Notes under the pieces: generated by a model | What the model saw: the letters and a program-made list of their open reading frames with translations, nothing else | What the model was told of the DNA's origin: nothing | Database searches by the model: none | Origin: Clostridia bacterium | GTDB lineage: Bacteria > Bacillota > Clostridia > TANB77 > CAG-508 | Direction of reading: 5' to 3' | Length of the DNA: 56,675 bases | Assembly: GCA_017409455.1 (NCBI GenBank) | Contig: JAFQSS010000025.1 | Location: 1-56,675 of the forward strand | Shown: piece by piece, positions 16,788 to 25,081 of the stretch | Numbering within the stretch: position 1 is the stretch's first letter | How the letters are laid out: every line of letters begins with the position of its first letter | Translations under genes and position numbers: made by a program

Positions 16788-17195
16788 ATGAAAAGATCAG
16801 CTATTAGAGAGCTAGCATTTAGATTAATATATAGTTTAGAAATTCAGAAACCAGAAGATTTAAAGGAACAAGTAGAACTATATTTAGAATGCAATGAAGT
16901 AGAAGAAAATGAAGCAAAAGAATATATAAAAGATGCGATATTTGGGATAAAACAAAATATTAATGAAATACAAGGATTAATAGAAAAAAATCTAAAAGCT
17001 GATTGGAAATTAGACAGAATTTCAAAAATAGATTTGAGTCTATTAAAATTAGCAATATATGAGATAAAATATAAAAATATACCATATAAAGTTGCTATAA
17101 ATGAAGGTTTAGAATTAGCTAAAAAATATGGAGAAGAAAGTTCTAAAAATTTCGTAAATGGAATATTAGCAAGTGTTGTAAAAGAAATGGAATAA
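16788..17195 (+). CDS. nusB: transcription antitermination factor NusB
   Basis: A 135-residue all-helical NusB, which with S10 binds boxA RNA in rRNA antitermination. Characteristic parts are [14 protein letters not shown] at the start and the C-terminal half [60 protein letters not shown], which matches the family well. GGATGGAG precedes the ATG. Confidence 0.95.
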   Translation: MKRSAIRELAFRLIYSLEIQKPEDLKEQVELYLECNEVEENEAKEYIKDAIFGIKQNINEIQGLIEKNLKADWKLDRISKIDLSLLKLAIYEIKYKNIPYKVAINEGLELAKKYGEESSKNFVNGILASVVKEME

Positions 17196-17225
17196 GTATT
17201 TTTCTAAAGAAACAAGGAGAAACTA

Positions 17226-18413
17226 ATGAAGTATAATGCAGTTACAGTAACACAATTAAACAAATACATAAAAGACAGATTTGAAGAAGATGAAAACTTA
17301 AATGCAATATTAGTAAAAGGGGAAATCTCCAACTTTAAAAACCATTACACAGGTCATCTATATTTTACATTAAAAGACGAGAACTCGTTGATAAAATGTA
17401 TAATGTTTAAAAGCTATGCTGAAAGGCTGGCTTTTAAACCAAAAGATGGTATGAAAGTAATGGTTTTTGGCGCTGTTTCGGTATTTGAAAGAGACGGTGT
17501 ATATCAAATTTATGCAAAGTCACTATTAGAAGATGGAATGGGAGATTTACATGAGCAATTTGAACAATTAAAAGCAAAACTTGAAAAAGAAGGATTATTT
17601 GATGAAACTCATAAAAAGCCGATTCCGCTATATCCTAAAGTAGTTGGAGTTTTAACATCACAAACAGGAGCAGTAATTAGAGATATTATAAATGTATCAA
17701 CAAGAAGAAATCCAAATGTTTATATAAGATTATTGCCAGTTCCTGTACAGGGGCCAGGTGCAGCTGAACGAATTGCAGAAAAAATTAAAATGATGAATGA
17801 GCAAAAACTAGCAGATGTAATAATCGTTGGCCGTGGAGGAGGCTCTTTAGAAGATTTATGGCCATTTAATGAAGAAATTGTAGCAAGAGCAATTTATGAA
17901 TCAGAACTTCCGATAATTTCAGCAGTAGGACATGAAACTGATTTTACAATAGCAGATTTTGTTGCAGACTTAAGAGCACCAACGCCATCAGCTGCTGCAG
18001 AACTTGCAGTTCCTGATGTATACGATTTGAAACAAAAAATTATTAATTATCAAAATAGATGTAGAATATCTTTAAAGAAACAAATAGAATTAATGAGACT
18101 TAAGTTTGAAAAATGTGTGAAATCTAGAGCATTTACAGACCCGATGAGAAGAATTAGAGATATGGATGTTGTATTAGATTCATATGTTCAAAAAATGGAA
18201 AATAAAATGAAACACATTCAAAAAGAAAAACAATCTAAATATATAGAATTAGTTGCTAAATTAGATACTTTAAGTCCTTTAAAAACTCTTACTAGAGGAT
18301 ATGTGCTAACTGAAAAAGATGGAGTTTTAGTAAAAAGCGCTAAAGACTTAAAAGTAAATGATGAAGTAAAATTAAGATTTCATGATGGAGAAAAAATAGC
18401 TCGTGTAAATTAG
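17226..18413 (+). CDS. xseA: exodeoxyribonuclease VII large subunit
   Basis: A 395-residue catalytic subunit that degrades single-stranded DNA. It has an N-terminal OB-fold (VTVTQLNKYIKDRFEEDENLNAILVKGEISNFKNH to about 100), the catalytic core with VVGVLTSQTGAVIRDI, IIVGRGGGSLEDLWPFNEEIVARAI and SAVGHETDFTIADFVADLRAPTPSAAAE, then coiled-coil helices and the C-terminal TLTRGYVLTEKDG strand. It is a little shorter than the E. coli protein but complete. A GC-rich repeat begins at its stop codon. The small subunit gene follows after one extra gene. Confidence 0.95.
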   Translation: MKYNAVTVTQLNKYIKDRFEEDENLNAILVKGEISNFKNHYTGHLYFTLKDENSLIKCIMFKSYAERLAFKPKDGMKVMVFGAVSVFERDGVYQIYAKSLLEDGMGDLHEQFEQLKAKLEKEGLFDETHKKPIPLYPKVVGVLTSQTGAVIRDIINVSTRRNPNVYIRLLPVPVQGPGAAERIAEKIKMMNEQKLADVIIVGRGGGSLEDLWPFNEEIVARAIYESELPIISAVGHETDFTIADFVADLRAPTPSAAAELAVPDVYDLKQKIINYQNRCRISLKKQIELMRLKFEKCVKSRAFTDPMRRIRDMDVVLDSYVQKMENKMKHIQKEKQSKYIELVAKLDTLSPLKTLTRGYVLTEKDGVLVKSAKDLKVNDEVKLRFHDGEKIARVN

Positions 18414-18450
18414 GGGACGGTCCTTTTTTTCGCGAAATTTGGGACAGACC
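18413..18450. repeat. GC-rich palindrome pair, type 2
   Basis: GGGGACGGTCC at 18413-18423, which overlaps the xseA stop, and a degenerate GGGACAGACC at 18441-18450, separated by a TTCGCGAA-containing spacer. In reverse complement this matches the dimer at 30273-30310, including the spacer. Confidence 0.7.
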
Positions 18451-18472
18451 TTTAATAGAAAGGATGAGAAAT

Positions 18473-18949
18473 ATGAAAAAACAAAAGAAACAAAATTTAT
18501 TAACAGCAATAATTATAATATTAGTACTAGTTTTAATTGTACTAGTTGGATCAATAGTGTATGAAGAAATAATAAATATGAGCAAACAACCAGCCAGCGA
18601 CACATCAATATCTACATCACAACAGGACGCGGAAAATAAAGAGGAAGAAGAAAGCAACCAAAAGCCACCCGTAAAGGATATAGAGAATGAAGAAGTAACA
18701 AGTAAAAATGAAGAACAAGAGGAATATGTAGGAGAAGAAGAAAAAGAGCCTGAGGGAGAAAATGAGACACAAAGCGCAGAGGAAAAAGCTATACAACTTG
18801 CTAAACAAGAATGGGGAAAAGATGATACTGTGATATTTAGTATTGTAGACAAGTCAAATTCTAAATATCGTATATCAGTAACAAAAGAAGCCACAGTACT
18901 TAAGTGGTATGAAGTAGATGTTGAAACATGGGAAATTAGTGAATACTAA
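18473..18949 (+). CDS. membrane-anchored protein with acidic linker and PepSY-like tail
   Basis: A 158-residue protein with an N-terminal membrane helix (about 8-32), a long Glu-rich disordered linker (about 38-105) and a C-terminal PepSY-like segment (AEEKAIQLAKQEWGKDDTVIFSIVDKSNSKYRISVTK, then WYEVDVETWEISEY). Such proteins face outside the cell; a role in envelope protein control is possible, but no partner is visible. It is inserted between xseA and xseB, which are normally adjacent. ATG 18473 suits the AAAGG better than ATG 18464, which is too close. Confidence 0.6.
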   Translation: MKKQKKQNLLTAIIIILVLVLIVLVGSIVYEEIINMSKQPASDTSISTSQQDAENKEEEESNQKPPVKDIENEEVTSKNEEQEEYVGEEEKEPEGENETQSAEEKAIQLAKQEWGKDDTVIFSIVDKSNSKYRISVTKEATVLKWYEVDVETWEISEY

Positions 18950-18970
18950 TACTTGAAAGGAAGATATAAA

Positions 18971-19192
18971 ATGAGTAAAGAAAATTTTGAAGAATCAATG
19001 AAAACACTAGAAGCAATAGTATCAGAATTAGAAAACGGTAATTTAAATCTTGACGAATCTGTAAAAAAATTTGAAGAAGGAATGAAAATTGCTAAACAAT
19101 GTAATACAATTTTAGAAAATGCAGAAAAGAAAATAACAATTCTTTTAGAAAAAGATGGAGAACTAAAAGAAGAAGATTTTGATGCAGAATAA
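18971..19192 (+). CDS. xseB: exodeoxyribonuclease VII small subunit
   Basis: A 73-residue helical protein: ENFEESMKTLEAIVSELENGNLNLDESVKKFEEGMKIAKQC is the classic XseB pattern, with LEKDGELKEEDF as the tail. It assembles on the XseA coiled coil. GAAAGGAAG precedes ATG 18971. Confidence 0.93.
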   Translation: MSKENFEESMKTLEAIVSELENGNLNLDESVKKFEEGMKIAKQCNTILENAEKKITILLEKDGELKEEDFDAE

Positions 19193-19211
19193 AACGAAAG
19201 GATAAAAGATA

Positions 19212-19652
19212 ATGGGAATTTTTCAAGAAGTTATAACTAATAAATATGTATATATACCATTAATAGTGTGGTTTTGCGTCCAAACTTTCAAAGTAGTGTA
19301 TGAATTAATAAAAACAAAAAAATTAAATTTTAAAAGAATACTAGGAGCTGGAGGAATGCCAAGTTCTCATTCGGCAATAGTAACATGTATATCTGCAATG
19401 ATAGGAAAAAGTGAAGGTTTTGATACGCCAATATTTGCCATGTCTTTAATATTCGCAATGGTAGTAATGTATGATGCTGCAGGAGTCAGGAGAGCTGCTG
19501 GAAAGCAAGCACGCCTATTGAACAAAATTGTCGAAACGCCTGGGCTTTCAAGTGTACAAGTTCAAGAAAAATTAGTTGAAGTTCTTGGACACACACCGCT
19601 ACAAGTTTTTGTTGGAGCTTTCATAGGAATTGTAGTAGGACTATTAGTATAA
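19212..19652 (+). CDS. divergent PAP2 family protein (DUF212, YuiD-like)
   Basis: A 146-residue membrane protein with four likely helices. The signature GAGGMPSSHSAIVTCISAMIG (about 46-66) and VVMYDAAGVRRAAGKQARLLN (about 88-108) define the DUF212 branch of acid phosphatases. LGHTPLQVFVGAFIGIVVGLL ends it. The enzyme's substrate is not known. It follows xseB by 19 bases and is probably in the same transcript. Confidence 0.88.
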   Translation: MGIFQEVITNKYVYIPLIVWFCVQTFKVVYELIKTKKLNFKRILGAGGMPSSHSAIVTCISAMIGKSEGFDTPIFAMSLIFAMVVMYDAAGVRRAAGKQARLLNKIVETPGLSSVQVQEKLVEVLGHTPLQVFVGAFIGIVVGLLV

Positions 19653-19670
19653 TTTAAGGAGGTCAGTGAA

Positions 19671-21332
19671 ATGACAGATATAGAAATTGCTAAAAGCGTA
19701 GAATTAAAAAAGATAACAGAAATAGCACAAGCTATTGATATAACAGAAGATGAACTAGAAATGTATGGAAAATACAAAGCTAAAATTTCAGATAAAATAA
19801 ATGAAAAAATAGAAAACAAGAAAGATGGAAAATTAGTTTTAGTAACAGCAATGAGTCCAACACCGTTAGGAGAAGGGAAAACAACTATATCAATATCAAT
19901 AGCAGATGGATTAAGAAAAATTGGTAAAAAATCAATATTAGCATTAAGAGAACCATCGCTTGGGCCTGTATTTGGAGTAAAAGGAGGCGCAACAGGAGGC
20001 GGCCATGCCCAAGTTGCACCAATGGAAGATATCAACTTACATTTTACTGGTGATATACACGCAATTACAGCTGCAAATAATTTATTATCAGCAATGATAG
20101 ATAATCATATTTATCACGGAAATGAATTAGAAATAGAAAAAGTTGTATGGAAAAGATGTCTAGATTTAAATGATAGACAATTAAGAGTTGTTGATACAGG
20201 ATTATCAGAAGAAAGTAAAATTGTTCCAAGAAAAGATTCTTTTGATATAACAGTAGCATCAGAAGTTATGGCAATTCTATGTTTAGCAAAAGATATTGAA
20301 GATTTGAAAACAAAACTTGGAAATATCATTATAGGATATAACAAAAAAGGACAACCAGTTTATGCAAGAGATTTAAAAGCTGAAGGTTCAATGGCTGTTT
20401 TGCTAAAAGATGCAATAAAACCAAATTTAGTGCAAACTTTAGAATATACACCAGCAATAATACATGGCGGACCTTTTGCAAATATTGCACATGGATGTAA
20501 TAGTGTAATAGCAACAAAAATGGCTTTAAAACTATCTGATTATATAATAACAGAAGCAGGTTTTGGCGCTGATTTAGGAGCAGAGAAATTCTTAGATATA
20601 AAATGTAGAAAAGCTAAATTAAAACCTGATGCAGTAGTTTGTGTAGTAACAATCAAAGCATTAAAATATAATGGCGGAGTGCCAAAAGAAAATGTCAAAG
20701 AAGAAAATATGCAAGCACTAAGTGAAGGAATGAGCAATTTATATAGACATATAGACAACTTAAAAAATAAATTCGGCTTAAATGTTATTGTTGCAATAAA
20801 CAAATATAATACAGATACAGAGAAAGAAATTGAATTTGTAAAAAATGAATTAGTTAAAAAACAAATTCCATCAAGTGTAGTTGAAAGTTGGGCTAAAGGT
20901 GGAGATGGTGCAATTGATATAGCAACACAATTAGTAGAACTTGTAGAAAAAGAAGAAAACTTTACTTATATGTATGAATTAGAAGATTCAATAACAGAAA
21001 AAATAAATAAAGTAGCAACTAAAATTTATGGTGCAGGAAAAGTAAATTATAGTGAAGAAGCACTTGCAAATATTAAGAAGATTGAAGAAATAGGATATTC
21101 TGATGTACCAGTGTGTATAGCAAAAACTCAATATTCTTTTTCAGATGATGCAAAAAAATTAAATTGTCCAGAATCTTTTGAATTCAATGTTAGAAATGTT
21201 GAATTAAAAGCTGGAGCGGGATTTATTGTGGTTTTAGCTGGAAAGATTATGACTATGCCTGGATTGCCAAAAGTACCAGCTGCTGAGAATATTAATATTG
21301 ATGCAGATGGAGAAATTGTAGGGATATTTTAA
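19671..21332 (+). CDS. fhs: formate-tetrahydrofolate ligase
   Basis: A 553-residue enzyme that makes 10-formyl-THF from formate, THF and ATP, as in Clostridia one-carbon metabolism. The ATP-binding loop SPTPLGEGKTTISI (about 63-76), the THF-contact stretch EPSLGPVFGVKGGATGGGHAQVAPMEDINLHFTGDIHAITAANNLLSA, and IVAINKYNTDTEKE are all clear. The C-terminal GFIVVLAGKIMTMPGLPKVPAAENI is standard. TAAGGAGG precedes the ATG, and a terminator follows directly. Confidence 0.97.
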   Translation: MTDIEIAKSVELKKITEIAQAIDITEDELEMYGKYKAKISDKINEKIENKKDGKLVLVTAMSPTPLGEGKTTISISIADGLRKIGKKSILALREPSLGPVFGVKGGATGGGHAQVAPMEDINLHFTGDIHAITAANNLLSAMIDNHIYHGNELEIEKVVWKRCLDLNDRQLRVVDTGLSEESKIVPRKDSFDITVASEVMAILCLAKDIEDLKTKLGNIIIGYNKKGQPVYARDLKAEGSMAVLLKDAIKPNLVQTLEYTPAIIHGGPFANIAHGCNSVIATKMALKLSDYIITEAGFGADLGAEKFLDIKCRKAKLKPDAVVCVVTIKALKYNGGVPKENVKEENMQALSEGMSNLYRHIDNLKNKFGLNVIVAINKYNTDTEKEIEFVKNELVKKQIPSSVVESWAKGGDGAIDIATQLVELVEKEENFTYMYELEDSITEKINKVATKIYGAGKVNYSEEALANIKKIEEIGYSDVPVCIAKTQYSFSDDAKKLNCPESFEFNVRNVELKAGAGFIVVLAGKIMTMPGLPKVPAAENINIDADGEIVGIF

Positions 21333-21357
21333 AAAAGACTCTTTAAGAGTCTTTTTT
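21331..21357 (+). terminator. terminator after fhs
   Basis: A perfect 13-bp stem of AAAAAAGACTCTT and its complement. The tail of Ts is part of the stem end. Confidence 0.85.
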
Positions 21358-21412
21358 TGATATAAATGTCATATTTTGTCGAAAGAAAGTTCGTAGAAAT
21401 TGCCAAAAAATA

Positions 21413-21441
21413 TTGACATAGTGTATTAAAATAGATATAAT
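21413..21441 (+). promoter_or_regulatory. promoter of the toxin-antitoxin remnant
   Basis: TTGACA (21413-21418), 17-bp spacer, TATAAT (21436-21441), both perfect consensus. Confidence 0.75.
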
Positions 21442-21466
21442 GCTTACACAAAGAGAGGTGAAAAAT

Positions 21467-21703
21467 ATGTTAAAAACAATATCATTAGGAAAATTAATAA
21501 CATTTCCAAAATTTAAAATGAAGAAAGAAGGAAGAGTCTATGACAAAGAATGGAATACATGGTTTTCATGCGAAGAAGAAAGACAAAACTTCATAAGAGC
21601 TATTGCTGCGGCAGAAGAAGATGAAAGAGAAGGAAGAGAAGGAACATGGGAGGAGTTGATTGCAGAATTTGAAAAAGATTACGGAATACAAATACGAGAT
21701 TAA
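21467..21703 (+). CDS. probable antitoxin of a ParE/RelE-type pair
   Basis: A 78-residue acidic protein whose C-terminal half is very Glu-rich (EEDEREGREGTWEELIAEFEKDYGI). I infer antitoxin from its position: it overlaps a downstream ParE/RelE-like gene (35 bp), with its own strong promoter. The N-terminal part (KLITFPKFKMKKEG) shows no clear DNA-binding fold. GAGGTG supports ATG 21467. The toxin frame is broken, so this gene may be kept only as a leftover. Confidence 0.55.
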   Translation: MLKTISLGKLITFPKFKMKKEGRVYDKEWNTWFSCEEERQNFIRAIAAAEEDEREGREGTWEELIAEFEKDYGIQIRD

Positions 21704-22000
21704 GCAAGAAAAAAGTTTTAAAAAAGACTTAAGAAATATATATGAATATATTTCAGATGATTTAAAGGAAAAAATATTGCGAATAAATTTCTGAAGGCAA
21801 TTGACAATAAAATTAAAATTTTAGAAACTTTCCCATTTGCATATGAATTATATAAAAAAGAAGAAAATTTTGAATATCGAAAACTTATAGTCAAAAACTA
21901 TATTATAATCTATAAAATAAATTTAAAAGATAAAAAGATTAAAGTCTTACATATTTATAATCAAAAATTCAATTATAACAAAAAATCAATATTATTATAA
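21669..22000 (+). pseudogene. ParE/RelE-family toxin, broken by one-base deletion
   Basis: From TTG 21669 the frame reads MKKITEYKYEIKQEK, then SFKKDLRNIYEYISDD, and stops after RINF. If one A is restored in the A6 run at 21769-21774, it continues to 22000 with FLKAIDNKIKILETFPFAY, FEYRKLIVKNYIIIYKI and KIKVLHIYNQKFNY, the normal ParE/RelE C-terminal half. The total would be about 110 residues, normal for the family. The gene is intact apart from the slip, so the loss is recent, or it is a sequencing error in a homopolymer. Confidence 0.75.
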
Positions 22001-22003
22001 AAC

Positions 22004-22033
22004 TGCATAATAAAAGCGAACTTAGAAATACTA
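22004..22033 (+). promoter_or_regulatory. gpr: possible forespore (sigma F/G) promoter of gpr
   Basis: TGCATA (22004-22009) and AATACTA (22027-22033) resemble the forespore consensus, with a 17-bp gap that is slightly long. gpr is forespore-controlled in Bacillus. Weak match. Confidence 0.35.
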
Positions 22034-22059
22034 ATAAAAAGTATTTGTAGGAGGTTTTT

Positions 22060-22992
22060 ATGTACAATTTCAGAACAGATTTAGCTCTTGAAAGAAGAGA
22101 TATATATCAAAAAATAAACAATTTACAACAAATTGATGGAATAGAAAGTACTGAAGAGCAAATAAATGAAAATATAAAAGTATCAAGAGTAAAAATAACA
22201 AATCAAAATGGAGAAAAAGCAATAGGAAAGCCGATGGGAAATTACATCACAATAGATGTAAAAAAACTTAAAATAGCGACAGATGAAGATATACAAAAAA
22301 CATCTGAAACATTAACAAATGAATTAAAGAAAATAATAGATATTCACACAGATAAACAAGGAGACATTTTAATAGTAGGTCTAGGAAATATATATGTAAC
22401 ACCAGATGCATTAGGACCAAAAGTAATAAATGAAATAGATGTAACAAGACATATAATAAAATATTTACCACAATATGTTGAAGAAGGAACAAGGCCAGTT
22501 AGTGCTATTTCACCAGGAGTACTTGGAACAACAGGAATTGAAACAGTAGAGATATTAAAAGGAATAGTTGATAATGTAAAACCTAAATTATTAATAGTAA
22601 TAGATGCATTAGCATCAAGAAGTATTGAAAGAATAAGTAGTACAATACAATTGTCAGATACAGGTATTGTTCCAGGAGCAGGAGTTGGGAATACAAGGCA
22701 AGAAATAAGCCAGACTTCTTTAGGTATACCAGTAGTAGCAATTGGAATTCCTACAGTTGTAGAACTTGCAACACTTGTATCAGATGGAATTGATATATTT
22801 ATAGGTAGGCTTCAAGAAAAGGCTGAATCAAATGAATATTTGAATAAATTACAGCAAAATGACAAATATGAAGAAGTAAAAGAAGCATTAAATGTTGGTG
22901 AATATAATATGATTGTTACCCCAAAAGAAATAGATGATTTAATAGAAAATATGAAAGATATTGTTGCAAGAGGAATAAATTTTGCGGTTTAA
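22060..22992 (+). CDS. gpr: germination protease GPR
   Basis: A 310-residue zymogen protease that degrades small acid-soluble spore proteins at germination. The start FRTDLALERRDIYQ and the core VKITNQNGEKAIGKPMGNYITIDV, ILIVGLGNIYVTPDALGPKVINEIDVTRHI, and IDALASRSIERISSTIQLSDTGIVPGAGVGNTR are all typical. The N-terminal propeptide is cut on activation. Its presence is good evidence that this organism forms endospores. GGAGG precedes the ATG. Confidence 0.95.
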   Translation: MYNFRTDLALERRDIYQKINNLQQIDGIESTEEQINENIKVSRVKITNQNGEKAIGKPMGNYITIDVKKLKIATDEDIQKTSETLTNELKKIIDIHTDKQGDILIVGLGNIYVTPDALGPKVINEIDVTRHIIKYLPQYVEEGTRPVSAISPGVLGTTGIETVEILKGIVDNVKPKLLIVIDALASRSIERISSTIQLSDTGIVPGAGVGNTRQEISQTSLGIPVVAIGIPTVVELATLVSDGIDIFIGRLQEKAESNEYLNKLQQNDKYEEVKEALNVGEYNMIVTPKEIDDLIENMKDIVARGINFAV

Positions 22993-23005
22993 AAATATTA
23001 AAATA

Positions 23006-23039
23006 AAGCAGATAGTTAGTTGATAATTATCTGCTTTTA
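23006..23039 (+). terminator. terminator after gpr
   Basis: A 9-bp stem (23006-23014 with 23028-23036) with Ts after it. Confidence 0.75.
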
Positions 23040-23075
23040 TGATATATTCGATTTAGAATAGGAAGGGATAACAAA

Positions 23076-23600
23076 ATGCCAGAAAGAATTGAAATAACCA
23101 AAATGAAGCAAAATTCAAGTAATAGAGAATATGTAATAGAAAACGTAAAACAAGAGGGGGCATTGCTAGAATTTGCAAGTGATGAATTAAGAGATGACAA
23201 AGAAATAGTACTAGAAGCAATACATAATAATCCAGAAGCATTAGAATTTGCAAGTGACAGATTAAAAGGAGATAGAGAAGTGGTTTATGAATCTGTTAGT
23301 AAAGTAGGATGGACATATTGTTATGCTAAAGAAAATTTGTTAGATGACAAAGAATTGCTATTATCAGGATTAAAGGTATCAGGACAAATACTTTACTTTG
23401 CATCACAAGAAATGAGAGATGATAAAGAAGTAGTGATGGAGGCAGTAACAAATAAGCCAATAATAATAAAATATGCAAGTAATAGACTTAGAGAAGATAA
23501 GGAAATTGGTTTAGCTGCTATGAATAAAAGTAAAAAATGTTATGAATTTTTAGGGCCGAATCTAAAAAATGATGAAGAGATATTGGCTTTACTAAATTAA
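23076..23600 (+). CDS. DUF4116 repeat protein
   Basis: A 174-residue soluble protein built of at least four DUF4116-type repeats of about 25 residues: the unit 'ALxFASDxLRDDKEIVLEAI' recurs at about 30, 55, 105 and 128. These repeats are thought to form helical solenoids, often in proteins from protists, viruses and host-linked bacteria. The function is not known. GGAAGGG precedes the ATG. It is followed after 11 bp by the next gene. Confidence 0.7.
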   Translation: MPERIEITKMKQNSSNREYVIENVKQEGALLEFASDELRDDKEIVLEAIHNNPEALEFASDRLKGDREVVYESVSKVGWTYCYAKENLLDDKELLLSGLKVSGQILYFASQEMRDDKEVVMEAVTNKPIIIKYASNRLREDKEIGLAAMNKSKKCYEFLGPNLKNDEEILALLN

Positions 23601-23611
23601 GGAGGAAAAAT

Positions 23612-24151
23612 ATGAAAAAAATTAATAAAGGTTTAATATTAACAATAATAGTAGTAGCAATATTAACATTCTATATAATAAGTGTAGAAAAACGCAGAAA
23701 TGCGGAAAAGGTAAATATAAATCAAGTTTGTGAACAGTTTATAAATTTTGTAGATGAATATTTAGAAACAGGGAAAAGACTAGAAAATTTGAATGAATTA
23801 ATGGTTCAAAACAAAGAAGCTGTTCAAATGCAAGAAAAATTCTTAAAAACAACTTCAGAGAAATTGCAGGGTGAAGATTTAACCATAACCAAAGTAGAAA
23901 AAGAGATTATAAACATAATAGACTACGTATTTGATGGTAACCAAGTAACTGTTTCACTTGAAACAACTGTAAGAATAAGTGGAAAATACTTAGATGAGAA
24001 CCCAAAAGAAAAAGAGGCTCAAAGCTCATTAACAAATGTATATGATGATATAATATTACAACAAGTAGATGGAGAGTGGAAAATAGTACAATCAGATTTA
24101 AGATATGTAGATTATAGTAAATTTTATGAAGATACAATGTTTATGTATTAA
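23612..24151 (+). CDS. membrane-anchored protein, unknown
   Basis: A 179-residue protein with one N-terminal membrane helix (about 7-24) and a soluble outer domain (NINQVCEQFINFVDEYLETGKRLE, EKEIINIIDYVFDGNQVTVSLETTV, VYDDIILQQVDGEWKIVQSDLRYVDYSKFYED). The end looks like an NTF2- or SnoaL-like fold ('DGEWKIVQSD'), a guess. It lies 12 bp before the ABC genes and may belong to that operon. Confidence 0.5.
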   Translation: MKKINKGLILTIIVVAILTFYIISVEKRRNAEKVNINQVCEQFINFVDEYLETGKRLENLNELMVQNKEAVQMQEKFLKTTSEKLQGEDLTITKVEKEIINIIDYVFDGNQVTVSLETTVRISGKYLDENPKEKEAQSSLTNVYDDIILQQVDGEWKIVQSDLRYVDYSKFYEDTMFMY

Positions 24152-24163
24152 AAGGGGGATGGT

Positions 24164-25081
24164 TTGAGTATGCCTAATACAGTGTTAGAATTAAAAAATG
24201 TAAGCAAATCATTTGGGAAAAGGAAAGTAATTGATAATATTAGTCTAGAAGTTAAAGAAGGCGAAATATATGGATTTCTTGGACCAAATGGCTCTGGAAA
24301 AACTACAACAATTAAAATGATATTAAGACTTATAGATTTGGATAAAGGAACCATAACAGTAAATGGATTTGATACTAAAAAACAATTTGAAAAAGCTATG
24401 GAATGTATAGGTGCAATCGTAGAAAATCCAGATATATATACATATATGACAGGAAGAGATAATTTAAAACTACATGCAAGAATTAGAAATGTAAACACAA
24501 AAAGAATAGATGAAGTATTGGAACTTGTTGAATTAAAAGACAGAGCAGATGAAAAAGTAAAAAAGTATTCTTTAGGAATGAAACAAAGACTAGGACTAGC
24601 GATAACATTGCTACATAAGCCAAAAGTTTTGATATTAGATGAACCAACAAATGGGTTAGATCCCGCAGGAATTAAGAAATTAAGAGATATATTAAAGGAA
24701 ATAGCACATAAAGACAATGTGGCTGTGTTTGTTTCTTCACACATATTAGCTGAAATGCAGTTAATGTGTGATAAAGTTGCAGTAATAGATAATGCAAAAA
24801 TAGTAAAAATTGAAGAAATAACAAATGCCAGTGAAGAGAAAATTGAGAAAGTAGAAATAAGAGTAGAGAACAAAGAAAAGACAGTTCAAATTTTAAAAGA
24901 AAAATTTGATATAGAGATTCAAAAAGATGCTAAAATTCTAGAAATAGAAATTTCATCAGAAAAAATACCTACTGTTGTGAAAGAACTGGCGCTAAGGGAT
25001 GCTGGTATAAAAGCAGTTATACCAAAAGAACATTCATTAGAAGAAATCTTTTTTGATGCAACAAAAGGAGGTAAAAAATGA
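24164..25081 (+). CDS. ABC transporter ATP-binding protein
   Basis: A 305-residue ATPase of the exporter type (CcmA/BcrA-like). Walker A GPNGSGKTTT, signature YSLGMKQRLGLAI, Walker B VLILDEPTNGLDPAG and the switch His in SSHILAEM are intact. The C-terminal 90 residues form the usual accessory domain. Both TTG 24164 and ATG 24170 are possible; TTG has the better spacing from AGGGGG. It overlaps the permease gene by four bases (ATGA), so the two are coupled. The substrate is not evident; such pairs often export peptides or lantibiotics. Confidence 0.88.
   Translation: MSMPNTVLELKNVSKSFGKRKVIDNISLEVKEGEIYGFLGPNGSGKTTTIKMILRLIDLDKGTITVNGFDTKKQFEKAMECIGAIVENPDIYTYMTGRDNLKLHARIRNVNTKRIDEVLELVELKDRADEKVKKYSLGMKQRLGLAITLLHKPKVLILDEPTNGLDPAGIKKLRDILKEIAHKDNVAVFVSSHILAEMQLMCDKVAVIDNAKIVKIEEITNASEEKIEKVEIRVENKEKTVQILKEKFDIEIQKDAKILEIEISSEKIPTVVKELALRDAGIKAVIPKEHSLEEIFFDATKGGKK

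Noticed and set aside
23076..23600. Repeat array as CRISPR-like
   Set aside because: The periodicity is protein-level (DUF4116 repeats); the DNA repeats are not identical.
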